A stretch of DNA of 64,000 nt, taken from positions 1-64,000 of the forward strand of contig JAGLAZ010000001.1 of assembly GCA_018260565.1 (NCBI GenBank). The letters run 5' to 3'. This document shows, piece after piece, positions 42,687 through 50,887 of this stretch. The notes beneath the pieces were generated by a model that saw only the letters and a program-made list of their open reading frames with translations, had not been told where the DNA came from and did no database searches. The position numbers and the translations under genes are program-made. The stretch's first letter is position 1. Every line of letters begins with the position of its first letter. The stretch comes from Flavobacteriaceae bacterium (GTDB lineage: Bacteria > Bacteroidota > Bacteroidia > Flavobacteriales > Weeksellaceae).

Positions 42687-43405
42687 GAAAATACATCTTC
42701 TAAACTGTCATATTCATTTTTAATTTCTTCCAGCGGTTTTTGAAGGAGGATTTTTCCAGATTTAATAAATAACACCTCATCGCAAGTAGCTTCCACTTCT
42801 TGCATGATATGGGTAGAAAGTATTACTTTATGTAGCCTACCATAGTCTTTAATAAGTTCTCTAATTTCTAAAATCTGGATGGGATCCAGGCCGTTGGTTG
42901 GCTCATCCAAAATGAGTAAATCTGGACTATGGATGATGGCTTGAGCTATACCAAGTCTTTGATGATAACCTTTAGAAAGTGTTTTAATTTTTTGAGAAGC
43001 ATATTCACCCATTCCCACATCCTCCAATGTTTTCTGAATAAGCGTCTTAGAAATTTTTCTAATGTTGCATATAAACTCTAAATATTCCCGAACATAAAGT
43101 TCCTCATATAAGGGATTGTTTTCCGGTAAGTAGCCTATTTGTAACTGAGATTCAATAAGCTTTTCAGATATCGATTTTCCTTTAAATAATACTTCACCCG
43201 AATCAAAAGTTAGTGCTCCACAAATAATTTTCAAAAGGCTGCTTTTCCCGGCTCCATTTTGGCCTAATAAACCTGTAACACCTTTATCAGATAAGTTTAA
43301 ATCCACAGAATCTAAAGCCAAAACTACTTCCGAGCTTTTTTTTCTTGATCCCGGATACCTTTTAGTAAGCTTAGAAACACGTAGCAATGTGGAGTTATTG
43401 CTCAT
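42677..43405 (-). CDS. ABC transporter ATP-binding protein, GldA-like
   Basis: A 242-residue ABC ATPase of the exporter group that includes GldA, which in some Flavobacteria supports gliding. Walker A is GQNGAGKSS, then IGYLPENNPLYEELYVREYL, the signature LSKGYHQRLGIAQA and Walker B LLILDEPTNGLDP; the switch His is in ILSTHIMQE. The LPENNPLY and LSKGY spellings match GldA-type proteins. It is shorter than GldA (about 300 residues) and no gldFG permease genes are adjacent, so a gliding role is not implied. It overlaps the upstream secreted hypothetical gene by 11 bases. Confidence 0.85.
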   Translation of the reverse strand: MSNNSTLLRVSKLTKRYPGSRKKSSEVVLALDSVDLNLSDKGVTGLLGQNGAGKSSLLKIICGALTFDSGEVLFKGKSISEKLIESQLQIGYLPENNPLYEELYVREYLEFICNIRKISKTLIQKTLEDVGMGEYASQKIKTLSKGYHQRLGIAQAIIHSPDLLILDEPTNGLDPIQILEIRELIKDYGRLHKVILSTHIMQEVEATCDEVLFIKSGKILLQKPLEEIKNEYDSLEDVFSHW

Positions 43406-43895
43406 TATTACGAACAGTTTCTGGTTTTACTATGAGTTTAGGCATACTTCTGTTAAATATTTTTGAAACATCCCTTAGACTTAAAAAAGGGGATTTACCT
43501 ATATGTTTTTCATCTTTATTTATAAAATGAATAAACTGAAAGAGGGTTCTACCGGAACTGTTATCGAAGTGCAGAAAAATAATATCGTTAGGCAATTCTA
43601 GCATAGTATCTTGTTTAGGGAATCTTTTAAATCCTTCAATAATCATGTTATATAACAAATCCAAGTCTCCGTTAATATTTTTAAAGGCAAAATCTCTGTA
43701 AACATTCATACTATAAGAATTGATATCATTATAATTAAAGGTATAAAGATTATCTTTTTCATATAAGGTTACAGCACTGGATTCACCCATTTTATAGTCG
43801 GATTCATATTTTAAGACACGTATTTGTCCTGTAAATGTCCCACTGAGAGCAAAAAATAGAGGAAAACTAAACAATAAAGGAAGTTTGTTTTTCAT
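43395..43895 (-). CDS. secreted hypothetical protein
   Basis: I do not recognise this 166-residue protein. It has a signal peptide (about residues 1-23, ending SGTFTGQ) and no membrane segment or cysteine motif. The mature part is rich in aromatic residues (NLYTFNYNDINSYSMNVYRDF) in two segments and alternates charged and hydrophobic residues, suggesting a small beta-rich periplasmic or surface domain. Its 3' end overlaps the ABC ATPase gene by 11 bases, so the two are probably expressed together. No function is proposed. Confidence 0.65.
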   Translation of the reverse strand: MKNKLPLLFSFPLFFALSGTFTGQIRVLKYESDYKMGESSAVTLYEKDNLYTFNYNDINSYSMNVYRDFAFKNINGDLDLLYNMIIEGFKRFPKQDTMLELPNDIIFLHFDNSSGRTLFQFIHFINKDEKHIGKSPFLSLRDVSKIFNRSMPKLIVKPETVRNNEQ

Positions 43896-43946
43896 GGTTT
43901 AATAAGAAGAAAAGCAAATATAATGAGATAAAAACTAGTATGCCTA

Positions 43947-43973
43947 ATAAAAAAAACCATCTTAGGATGGTTT
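43947..43973 (-). terminator. terminator of the tRNA-Arg gene
   Basis: AAACCATC (43954-43961) and GATGGTTT (43966-43973) form an eight-base-pair stem with a four-base loop; on the minus strand a run of T residues follows. It lies just after the 3' end of the tRNA. Confidence 0.85.
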
Positions 43974-43975
43974 AG

Positions 43976-44049
43976 TGAACATGAAGGGAGTCGAACCCCT
44001 AACCTCCAGAGCCGTAATCTGGTGCTCTATCCAATTGAGCTACATGTCC
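43976..44049 (-). tRNA. tRNA-Arg (anticodon ACG)
   Basis: A complete 74-base cloverleaf. Acceptor stem GGACATG pairs with CATGTTC (one G.U); D-arm GCTC/GAGC; anticodon stem CCAGA/TCTGG with loop TTACGGC, anticodon ACG; T-arm AGGGG/CCCTT with loop TTCGACT. The discriminator is A and CCA is not encoded. ACG is normally edited to ICG by TadA to read CGU, CGC and CGA. It stands alone between a secreted hypothetical gene and the divergent binding-protein gene. Confidence 0.97.
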
Positions 44050-44063
44050 TAATTTTTGGTTTG

Positions 44064-44080
44064 CAAATATAGTATTTTTG
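44064..44080. promoter_or_regulatory. back-to-back -7 elements for tRNA-Arg and the binding-protein gene
   Basis: On the minus strand 44064-44071 reads TATATTTG, placed about 15 bases before the tRNA. On the plus strand 44073-44080 reads TATTTTTG, 28 bases before the ATG at 44108. One base separates them, so the two promoters cannot both be occupied at once. Confidence 0.5.
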
Positions 44081-44107
44081 TGAGAAATATTGAAATTAAA
44101 AAGTCGC

Positions 44108-45163
44108 ATGCGAAAATTTCCCACCTTATTATTTCTCCTTCTATTACTCACAAGTTGTAAAAAAGATCTAATAGTATCTCCTAAGACCCAAAAAATCACC
44201 TCTCATATAACGCTGGTGGAAAAGGAAAATAGTTATAGTGTTACTGCTTATATTCAGCCAACAGTAGAGATTAATAAAGTTCAAAATCTTCGTGCAGTAG
44301 TATTAAATTCTTCTTTATTAGGATATTTTACAAGTCTTCAACTTGAAAATAAGATTATAGCCATTTCTGAACCGGATTATATTTATCAACCCGCCATTTT
44401 AAAGGGAATTAAAAATGGAACTACACAAATGGTAGGCAAAAACAATATTCTGGATACGGAGAAATTACTTGCTTTAAAACCTTATATATTATTTACCAAT
44501 TATATCTCTTCACAAGAAAAAACATATAACAATCTTAGAGCAGCTGGCATCCCGATTATTTTCATAGACGAATTTACTGAAAATCACCCGCTGGAAAGAA
44601 GTAAAATCCTGATACTTATAGGAACTTTGTTTAATAAAAAGCAGGAGGCTGAAAAATTATATTCAAGCATTGAAAAACATTATAACTCCATAAAAAATAG
44701 GAACTTACAAAATGCTAAAGCCAAAAAAATCCTTGTAAATGAAGCTTATGAAAATATCTGGTATATTCCCACAGAAAAAACGGCTGCGGGAAGTTTATTA
44801 GCGGATGCAAATAGTATATATTCGCCGCCACACCCAGCAACGAATGCCCTTTCAACACGGCACAACTTAGAAGAAATGCTCACATTTTCTGCTGATGCTA
44901 CTGTTTGGCTTAATGCAGGAAACTATCAAAATTTACAGGAATTACTATATAAACATCCTGAATATCAAAGTTTTAAACCTGTGCTTACTCAACAAGTTTA
45001 TACTCAGAACAAAAGGCTTAGCGCATCAGGAAAGGGGAATGATTACTTTGAAAGAGGAAATGTTTTCGCAGATAGTCTATTGCTTGACTTTTCTGCAGCT
45101 ATTCATCCAGAACTGTATCCTCAATATCGTTTTGTATTTATCCAAAGATTAGCAGATAAATAA
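44108..45163 (+). CDS. ABC transporter substrate-binding lipoprotein, BtuF/FecB-like
   Basis: Binding protein of the TroA/helical-backbone group, which delivers metal chelates such as siderophores, heme or cobalamin to an ABC permease. From the ATG at 44108 it has 351 residues and a lipoprotein signal ending in LLLTSC (Cys17). NLRAVVLNSSLLGYFTSLQL opens the first lobe, DTEKLLALKPYILFTNY is the typical end of its beta-alpha unit, and AGIPIIFIDEF starts the connecting helix region. A TTG at 44090 in frame lies between the -7 element and the ATG and would add six residues. No permease is adjacent; mtgA follows. Ligand unknown. Confidence 0.87.
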   Translation: MRKFPTLLFLLLLLTSCKKDLIVSPKTQKITSHITLVEKENSYSVTAYIQPTVEINKVQNLRAVVLNSSLLGYFTSLQLENKIIAISEPDYIYQPAILKGIKNGTTQMVGKNNILDTEKLLALKPYILFTNYISSQEKTYNNLRAAGIPIIFIDEFTENHPLERSKILILIGTLFNKKQEAEKLYSSIEKHYNSIKNRNLQNAKAKKILVNEAYENIWYIPTEKTAAGSLLADANSIYSPPHPATNALSTRHNLEEMLTFSADATVWLNAGNYQNLQELLYKHPEYQSFKPVLTQQVYTQNKRLSASGKGNDYFERGNVFADSLLLDFSAAIHPELYPQYRFVFIQRLADK

Positions 45164-45166
45164 TTA

Positions 45167-45174
45167 TAGTTTTG
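45167..45174 (+). promoter_or_regulatory. candidate -7 element for mtgA
   Basis: TAGTTTTG matches TAnnTTTG and lies 35 bases before the ATG at 45209, just past the previous stop. No clear -33 TTG is seen. Confidence 0.35.
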
Positions 45175-45208
45175 ATTGTTTATTCTGTATTATTGCCAAA
45201 ATTTTAAA

Positions 45209-45853
45209 ATGATAAAATTTTTTAGTCGGTTAATTCTCGGCATTCTTCTTTTAACCATCCTCAATGTGATCTGGGGTAAGTTTTACAATCCTATTATTAC
45301 TATCACCCAGATAAATGGATATTTAGAGTTCGGAAAACTAGATAGGGACTATATTTCTTATGAGGAAATGGGGAGTAATGTAAAAAAAGCCGTTTTAGCA
45401 TCAGAAGATCAAAATTTCTACAAGCACAATGGCTTTGATATAGATGCTATTGGAAAAGCTATTATTAAAAATAGAGCTGGAGGTAAAATTAAAGGTGGAA
45501 GTACCATAAGTATGCAGACTGCCAAAAATGTATTTCTTTGGCAAAACAGAGATTATGTTCGGAAAGGTTTAGAAGCGGTTTTTACCTTTATTATAGAAAA
45601 AACTTGGGGTAAAAAAACTATTTTGGAGCGCTACTTAAATTGTATTGAAATGGGGCAAGGAGTCTTCGGTGTAGAGGCAGCAAGTAAATATTATTTTAAA
45701 AAAAGTACAAAAGATTTAAGTCCATCTGAGGCAGCATGGATAGCAGCAATACTACCTAATCCTCAAAAATATGATCCCAAAAATCCATCATCGTATTTAC
45801 AAAAAAAACATAGATGGATTTTAGCACAAATGAGAACCGTTCAGCTTCAATAG
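45209..45853 (+). CDS. mtgA: monofunctional peptidoglycan transglycosylase
   Basis: Family 51 glycosyltransferase that polymerises lipid II into glycan strands outside the inner membrane. From the ATG at 45209 it has 214 residues: one N-terminal membrane anchor (about 3-23), then the glycosyltransferase domain with catalytic Glu in LASEDQNFYKHNGFD, then KGGSTISMQTAKNVFLW, KKTILERYLNCIEMGQGVFGVEAAS and PSEAAWIAAILPNPQKY, all class signatures. There is no transpeptidase domain, so it is the monofunctional type. The longer start at 45176 (TTG) lies right beside the -7 element and is rejected. Confidence 0.94.
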   Translation: MIKFFSRLILGILLLTILNVIWGKFYNPIITITQINGYLEFGKLDRDYISYEEMGSNVKKAVLASEDQNFYKHNGFDIDAIGKAIIKNRAGGKIKGGSTISMQTAKNVFLWQNRDYVRKGLEAVFTFIIEKTWGKKTILERYLNCIEMGQGVFGVEAASKYYFKKSTKDLSPSEAAWIAAILPNPQKYDPKNPSSYLQKKHRWILAQMRTVQLQ

Positions 45854-45854
45854 G

Positions 45855-47873
45855 ATGATATTTCAAGGTAAAAAATCCTATCGGGAAATTCTCATAAATG
45901 AGGTGCCTCTTGCGAATAAAGAGGATGCGGTAGATGTCCTTATTCGTTTGCTGGACAGCCTTAGCACAATTAACGGGATTGAATTTAATACATATCTTAA
46001 GGAAAACCCTATACTTTTAATAAATTTAAAGGCATTTCTCCATCAGATTTTTGAAGGCAAAACCTTTAATCTTTCCCTTACAGAAGCCGATATTTTAACA
46101 GAATCTAGCTTTATACCTGAATTTAAAAAGCGACTACTTAATAAAGTCCTTCCTCCGGTAGAGGATGAAAATACCATTTGGGCAGTGGTTGATCAGGTGG
46201 TATTAGGTAACAGAGCATCCTTTATTTTTCTTCAAAATTTATCCGCTAAGGAGATGACGGAACTTTTTGAATTATTGGATTATGATACCATTATTACAAG
46301 AAAGTCTATCCAAAGGGAGCTAATATTTTCTATGGAAATCTTAGCCTTCAGAGCTATTGGGAATGCATTGCACGTGGAGGTAGTGCGTATGGTACCAGAA
46401 TATAAAAATTTTGATAATCCATTTATTGCCCTTCAAAATGAGTTGGATTTATGGATGTTCAGGTTTAAAAAAGATTCAACCTATTTACTTTCCACTCAGG
46501 ACGAGGTTTATAAGCAAATTAAAATTTATCTGCGCCAGTGTATTGATTTTGTAAATGTTGCTTTTAAAAATTCCGCTAAATACGGGATAAGTAGCAGTAT
46601 TAATCAAAACCTTCTTAAAATAAAGCAACAACTGTTTAGAATGATGGACATTTTGGAAATCTCTTCAGTAGATAATCCAAATGAAGTGGTGGGGAAGAGT
46701 AAGATGCTTGTGTTAAAAATATTGGAATATAAAAGTAAAAAAAACAATATTAGGTCTCTTTTCCGAGATAGTACACGGCTAATTTCTCATCTTATTACCA
46801 CACATACTGCACAAACAGGTTCGCACTATATCACAGATGGCCCTAAAGAGTACTGGGCTATGTTTTTAAAAGCATGCGGTGGAGGATTAATAGTGGGATT
46901 TTTGTGTGTCCTAAAAATGATGTATGGTAGGATGCCGGGAAGCGAGTTTCATCATGCCTTTTTGTACTCATTTAATTATTCAATGGGATTTGTGCTCATT
47001 TATTTGTTACAAATGACATTAGCGACTAAACAGCCTGCTATGACGGCTGCAACTATTGCTCAAACTCTTACTGAAGGCAAAAACAAAACACAGAACTACT
47101 ATGAATTTGCGCACTTTGTTTCTAAATTATTTAGAAGTCAGTTTATAGCATTTAGAGGTAATGTATTAATTGTTTTCCCCGTTGCTCTTGGGATTATTTA
47201 TTTAGGTGATGTTCTTTTTTTAGAAAATTACGCCTCTGCAAAGGCAGATAAATTATTATTTGATTTGGATTTTATAAAATCTAAAGCTATTATTCATGCC
47301 TGTATTGCAGGAATTTTTTTATTTCTTTCTGGACTTATTTCTGGTAATTTGAGTAATAATTCAGTTTACTTTAGAATTCCCCAAAGGATTGAAAAAAGTC
47401 CGGTTTTTCGTCAATTTTTAGGTAAAAAAAATGCCAAATCACTGGCCAATTTTTATGAAACTAAATGGCCAGGCATTGTGTCGAACTTTTGGTTTGGTGT
47501 TTTTTTAGGAAGTATTGGTCCTATCGGGATATTTTTAGGGCTGGATATTGATATTAGACATATCACCTTTGCTGCTGGAAACCTTGCCTTAGCTTTATAT
47601 GGAAAAGGTTTTGATGTTTCCATTCAAACACTAATAATGAGTATTGTTACGGTGGAGTTGATAGGCTTTTTTAATTTTACCGTTTCCTTTGGGCTTTCTT
47701 TGGCATTGGCTTTTAGGTCCCGAACACTTTCCAAAGGTGAAACCACAAAGATTTTTTCAGCTTTAGGAAAATATGCTAAGAAATACCCATTACGATTTAT
47801 ATTTCCATTTCAAGGAAATTTACCTAACGATTCTAATAATTTGAGTCCGGTAAAGAAAACTTCAAACCTTTAA
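45855..47873 (+). CDS. COG4389 (Gcr-like) membrane protein
   Basis: A 672-residue protein of the group often labelled site-specific recombinase (COG4389, after the Neisseria gcr gene). I see no tyrosine- or serine-recombinase catalytic motif. The first 330 residues are soluble and helical; from about 345 on there are several membrane segments, for example FLKACGGGLIVGFLCVL, FRGNVLIVFPVALGIIYLGD, IIHACIAGIFLFLSGLISG and WFGVFLGSIGPIGIFLGLD. The architecture is that of an integral membrane protein of unknown function. It starts two bases after mtgA, so a cell-wall or envelope link is possible. The 3' end overlaps DUF721 by 41 bases in the opposite direction. Confidence 0.8.
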   Translation: MIFQGKKSYREILINEVPLANKEDAVDVLIRLLDSLSTINGIEFNTYLKENPILLINLKAFLHQIFEGKTFNLSLTEADILTESSFIPEFKKRLLNKVLPPVEDENTIWAVVDQVVLGNRASFIFLQNLSAKEMTELFELLDYDTIITRKSIQRELIFSMEILAFRAIGNALHVEVVRMVPEYKNFDNPFIALQNELDLWMFRFKKDSTYLLSTQDEVYKQIKIYLRQCIDFVNVAFKNSAKYGISSSINQNLLKIKQQLFRMMDILEISSVDNPNEVVGKSKMLVLKILEYKSKKNNIRSLFRDSTRLISHLITTHTAQTGSHYITDGPKEYWAMFLKACGGGLIVGFLCVLKMMYGRMPGSEFHHAFLYSFNYSMGFVLIYLLQMTLATKQPAMTAATIAQTLTEGKNKTQNYYEFAHFVSKLFRSQFIAFRGNVLIVFPVALGIIYLGDVLFLENYASAKADKLLFDLDFIKSKAIIHACIAGIFLFLSGLISGNLSNNSVYFRIPQRIEKSPVFRQFLGKKNAKSLANFYETKWPGIVSNFWFGVFLGSIGPIGIFLGLDIDIRHITFAAGNLALALYGKGFDVSIQTLIMSIVTVELIGFFNFTVSFGLSLALAFRSRTLSKGETTKIFSALGKYAKKYPLRFIFPFQGNLPNDSNNLSPVKKTSNL

Positions 47874-48144
47874 AGGGTAGCGGAGTAGGAGAAAGTTCCT
47901 TCATTTGTTTGAAAATCTTGACATGATTTAGTTGACATTCGTTTAGCACAATGGGATTCTTTGTGTAAAATATTAAGTATGAATCTTGAATTTTGGTTTT
48001 AATGATTTCCTCCGCATGTGCGCTAGGGATTATACTATCTAATAGTTCTCTATAGGCTAATATTTCTTCAATATGCTGTGGAACTATTTTTTTAAGTACT
48101 TTTCCCACTGCCTCTTTACCGGTGAACAATCTATCTTTTCTCAT
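47833..48144 (-). CDS. DUF721 (DciA-like) protein
   Basis: A 103-residue protein of the DUF721 family. DciA members in other bacteria help load the replicative helicase DnaB, replacing phage-derived DnaC. Visible family features are AVGKVLKKIVPQHIEEILAY (helical start) and IFYTKNPIVLNECQLNHVKI (beta-alpha core). It lacks the long C-terminal tail of larger DciA proteins, so helicase loading is uncertain. It is one base downstream of recF, the neighbourhood where DUF721 genes often occur. The 3' end overlaps the COG4389 gene by 41 bases. Confidence 0.85.
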   Translation of the reverse strand: MRKDRLFTGKEAVGKVLKKIVPQHIEEILAYRELLDSIIPSAHAEEIIKTKIQDSYLIFYTKNPIVLNECQLNHVKIFKQMKELSPTPLPFKGLKFSLPDSNY

Positions 48145-48145
48145 T

Positions 48146-49252
48146 TTATCCTATAATTGGTAAATGTATGATTGATAAAGGAACCTCACACGAATCCTCT
48201 AAGGCCAAAATGCGCTGTTCATCGGTATCAGAAATAAAAATTTGACCGAAATCATCACGCTGCACCAGCTGGATTAGATTTTTTACTCTCTTGGAATCTA
48301 ATTTATCAAAAATATCATCTAAGAGTAGGATAGGGCGCACTGTTTTTTGTGATAAAACCACTTTTGCCTGAGCCAGCTTCAAGGCTATTAAGAACGATTT
48401 TTGCTGACCTTGAGAGGCTCTTTTTCTCATATCATCTCCATTCATTTTGAAAATAATATCGTCCTTATGCGCGCCTACACTGGTATAGCCTAAAGCAAGG
48501 TCTTTTTGCAAATGGGTATGGAATGCTTCTTCCAATGATTCGTTATCTAAATCAAAAGAAGGTACATATATAATATCAATTTTTTCTTTTCCACCAGAGA
48601 TTATCTCATAATATTCTTGCGCATAGGGCTTTAGAATATGTAAAAATTCTATCCTTTTCTTGGATAATACTTCATAATCCTTGGATAAAAATTCGGTATA
48701 AAGTTCAAGTTGACTTTCTTCAAAATAGCGATGTTTTTGGAAGTCCTTTAATAAAGCGTTCCGCTGTTTTATATTTTGCGTATAGCGTACTAAAGCCTGT
48801 AAATAGGTGTTGGTATTTGCGGATATAGAGATAGCAGAATCTAAAAACTTACGCCTAACATCAGATGTTTCATTAATTAAATTTACATCATAAGGGCTAA
48901 TAAAAACACTTGGGATATTACCTATAAATTCTGTGATACGTTCTTGTATTTTTCCATTAACCCTAATGGTTTTCTTTCTATCCCTGTTTAATAATAATTC
49001 TATTTCCTTTCCTGCATATTCTGGAAAATCAATCATTGCATATATTCTTAAAAACGAAGCTTCATCCATAATAGAGAATTCTTCTTTTCCTCCAAATATA
49101 TTTTTTCCTATGCTTAAATAAGAAATTGCAAGTAAAATATTAGTTTTTCCTACTCCATTTTCTCCCACAATTGCATTAATACCTGTACATGGAAAAATAT
49201 CTAATTGGTGATGATTTTTAAAGTTGGATAGGCTAAGCTTTGATATATACAT
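48146..49252 (-). CDS. recF: DNA replication and repair protein RecF
   Basis: SMC-like ATPase that helps load RecA at gaps during recombinational repair. From the ATG at 49252 (MYISKLSLSNFKNH) it has 368 residues, the normal length. The N-terminus contains Walker A VGENGVGKTN, the middle has SPYDVNLINETSDVRRKFLD, the signature is RASQGQQKSFLIALKLAQAK-like, and Walker B is PILLLDDIFDKLD. The longer reading from 49381 would add 43 residues of unrelated composition, run through the upstream gene's leader and overlap its coding region; I reject it. Divergent from the glutaminyl cyclase gene. Confidence 0.94.
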   Translation of the reverse strand: MYISKLSLSNFKNHHQLDIFPCTGINAIVGENGVGKTNILLAISYLSIGKNIFGGKEEFSIMDEASFLRIYAMIDFPEYAGKEIELLLNRDRKKTIRVNGKIQERITEFIGNIPSVFISPYDVNLINETSDVRRKFLDSAISISANTNTYLQALVRYTQNIKQRNALLKDFQKHRYFEESQLELYTEFLSKDYEVLSKKRIEFLHILKPYAQEYYEIISGGKEKIDIIYVPSFDLDNESLEEAFHTHLQKDLALGYTSVGAHKDDIIFKMNGDDMRKRASQGQQKSFLIALKLAQAKVVLSQKTVRPILLLDDIFDKLDSKRVKNLIQLVQRDDFGQIFISDTDEQRILALEDSCEVPLSIIHLPIIG

Positions 49253-49299
49253 GTTCAAAAATAAGAAAACTGAAGATGAGTGTGGAGTATAGCTCGTAA

Positions 49300-49315
49300 T
49301 AGTTTTGTAAATTTG
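49300..49315 (+). promoter_or_regulatory. two overlapping -7-like elements
   Basis: TAGTTTTG (49300-49307) and TAAATTTG (49308-49315) lie next to each other before the ATG at 49329. Both match TAnnTTTG; neither has a clear -33 TTG. The first leaves the more usual leader length. Confidence 0.35.
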
Positions 49316-49328
49316 AAAAAATCTTAAG

Positions 49329-50357
49329 ATGCGATCTAAATATATTTTTCCTGCTGCTTTAGTAGTATCACTATTCGCCATTCAATGTAAGGATGAAAAT
49401 CAAAACATGGCTGCAGCGGAAGATGCTATTGGTAAGTTTGCGGAAAAAAACTATCACTATGGAGAGGTATTAGACATACCTAAGGATATCAAAGAAAATT
49501 ATAAAGAAATTAAATTAGATTTTGGGGATCATATCAGTAGCACCATGACTGTTACGCCGAAAGATTTTACGTTAGGAGTGAATCCCGTAACCTTTATTCT
49601 TACAGGATCAAGTGGAAAAGAGGAAAGAATAGATGCTAATATTACGATATTAAGCAAGACTCCTGCAAAACAGATACAATATTTAGTAGTTAAAGAATAT
49701 CCTCACAACCCACAAAATTTTGTCCAAGGATTCCAATATCGTGATGGAAAAATTTTAGAAAGTTCCGGACAAAATGGAGCCTCCCATATAGAATATTATA
49801 CCCTAGGAAGTACCAATTCATTGGTGAAAACCGTACAAAATGCAGATGTATTTGCCGAAGGAGCTAGCGAAGTACAGGATAAAGTTTTCCAGCTTACTTG
49901 GCAAAACAAAATAGGCTATATCTACGAAAAAAACACACTAAAACCACAAGGTGAATTTGCTTATCCAAATCAGATAGCGGAAGGCTGGGGACTTACCTTT
50001 GATGGTAAAAATATGATAGTATCCGATGGTACTAAATTTTTATACTTTCTAGACCCTAAAAATCCTCAAAAAATTACCAAAAAAATTGGCGTAGCCAGCG
50101 ATACAGCAGGTTTTGAGAAACTTAATGAGTTAGAATATGTGGATGGTAGCATATACGCTAATGTTTGGCGTACAAACACGATTTTAAAAATAAGCTCAGA
50201 GGATGGAAGTGTTTTAGGTTTTATAGATCTCTCGGCCCTAGGAGCGAAAAACCAAAAGGGGGATGATGATGTATTAAATGGTATCGCTTTTAAAGATGGA
50301 AATCTTTTGATTACTGGTAAATATTGGCCAACTATTTATGAAATTTCTCTTAAATAA
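49329..50357 (+). CDS. glutaminyl-peptide cyclotransferase, lipoprotein
   Basis: Glutamine cyclotransferase of the beta-propeller type, which turns N-terminal glutamine into pyroglutamate; this reaction is known to be common for Bacteroidota secreted proteins. The 342-residue protein has a lipoprotein signal ending in FAIQC (Cys20), a linker domain of about 90 residues, then the propeller from KEYPHNPQNFVQGFQYRDGK, through LESSGQNGAS, IAEGWGLTFDGKNMIVSDG, LNELEYVDGSIYANVW to LNGIAFKDGNLLITGKYWP, each a known repeat of the family. The acidic residue E in LNELEY and W in YANVW fit the active site. It is followed by a secreted protein overlapping it by 20 bases. Confidence 0.9.
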   Translation: MRSKYIFPAALVVSLFAIQCKDENQNMAAAEDAIGKFAEKNYHYGEVLDIPKDIKENYKEIKLDFGDHISSTMTVTPKDFTLGVNPVTFILTGSSGKEERIDANITILSKTPAKQIQYLVVKEYPHNPQNFVQGFQYRDGKILESSGQNGASHIEYYTLGSTNSLVKTVQNADVFAEGASEVQDKVFQLTWQNKIGYIYEKNTLKPQGEFAYPNQIAEGWGLTFDGKNMIVSDGTKFLYFLDPKNPQKITKKIGVASDTAGFEKLNELEYVDGSIYANVWRTNTILKISSEDGSVLGFIDLSALGAKNQKGDDDVLNGIAFKDGNLLITGKYWPTIYEISLK

Positions 50358-50886
50358 GATAAGCGTTCTGATTGGTCTATTAAGTACTATTACTCTTTTT
50401 TCGCAAATATATAATAGACCTTGCCAAGAAAATGAGGAAGCTATAATTTCCAATGTCTCACAGGTTGCAGTATGTTATAATCCTACTACCAATACTATTG
50501 TCTCTCGTACATCATCAGGGGCAGAAATTGGTAGTAAATATATCCCAAAGGATTTTAAAAACATAACTCAAAAAACATCATTTTTTGTAAGTCTGTTTTC
50601 AGAGACGGCTCAGGAAATTCTCGTTTTTGATATCTTTTTAAATGAAAAATATAGGATTAAAATACCACAGGAATTAGGATATATACAGGTGGTTCTAGTA
50701 CAAAATACTACTAAAATCTTATTGTATTCCGCCAATGAGCACAGGGTGTATATTTATGACGCGCTTAATAAGAAAATCATTCAATCTAAGCTGTTACCTA
50801 GAAAAAATTATCCCATCATAAAAATGCAATTAGAGAAAGGAAAAATAGTAATAACGGATTCTGCATTAAATAAAATAATAATATAA
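50338..50886 (+). CDS. secreted hypothetical protein
   Basis: I do not recognise this 182-residue protein. A signal peptide (about 1-22, ending LFSQ) is clear, followed by a mature part with several beta-rich segments (EIGSKYIPKDFKNI, EYRIKIPQELGYIQVVLVQ-like, HRVYIYDALNKKIIQ). Two cysteines near the mature N-terminus (in NRPCQENEEA and QVAVCYNPTT) could form a disulfide. There is no lipobox. It overlaps the glutaminyl cyclase gene by 20 bases and the next gene starts one base after its stop; it is probably co-expressed with the cyclase. Confidence 0.65.
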   Translation: MKFLLNKISVLIGLLSTITLFSQIYNRPCQENEEAIISNVSQVAVCYNPTTNTIVSRTSSGAEIGSKYIPKDFKNITQKTSFFVSLFSETAQEILVFDIFLNEKYRIKIPQELGYIQVVLVQNTTKILLYSANEHRVYIYDALNKKIIQSKLLPRKNYPIIKMQLEKGKIVITDSALNKIII

Positions 50887-50887
50887 A

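Noticed and set aside
42677..43405. Gliding-motility operon
   Set aside because: The ATPase is GldA-like, but it is short and no gldF/gldG or other gld genes are adjacent.
45855..47873. Mobile element with a site-specific recombinase
   Set aside because: The protein has membrane segments and no recombinase catalytic residues; no attachment sites or cargo genes surround it.
49253..49381. 43-residue N-terminal extension of RecF
   Set aside because: Composition is unlike RecF, it would cover the promoter and start of the divergent gene, and MYISKLSLSNFKNH is the usual beginning.
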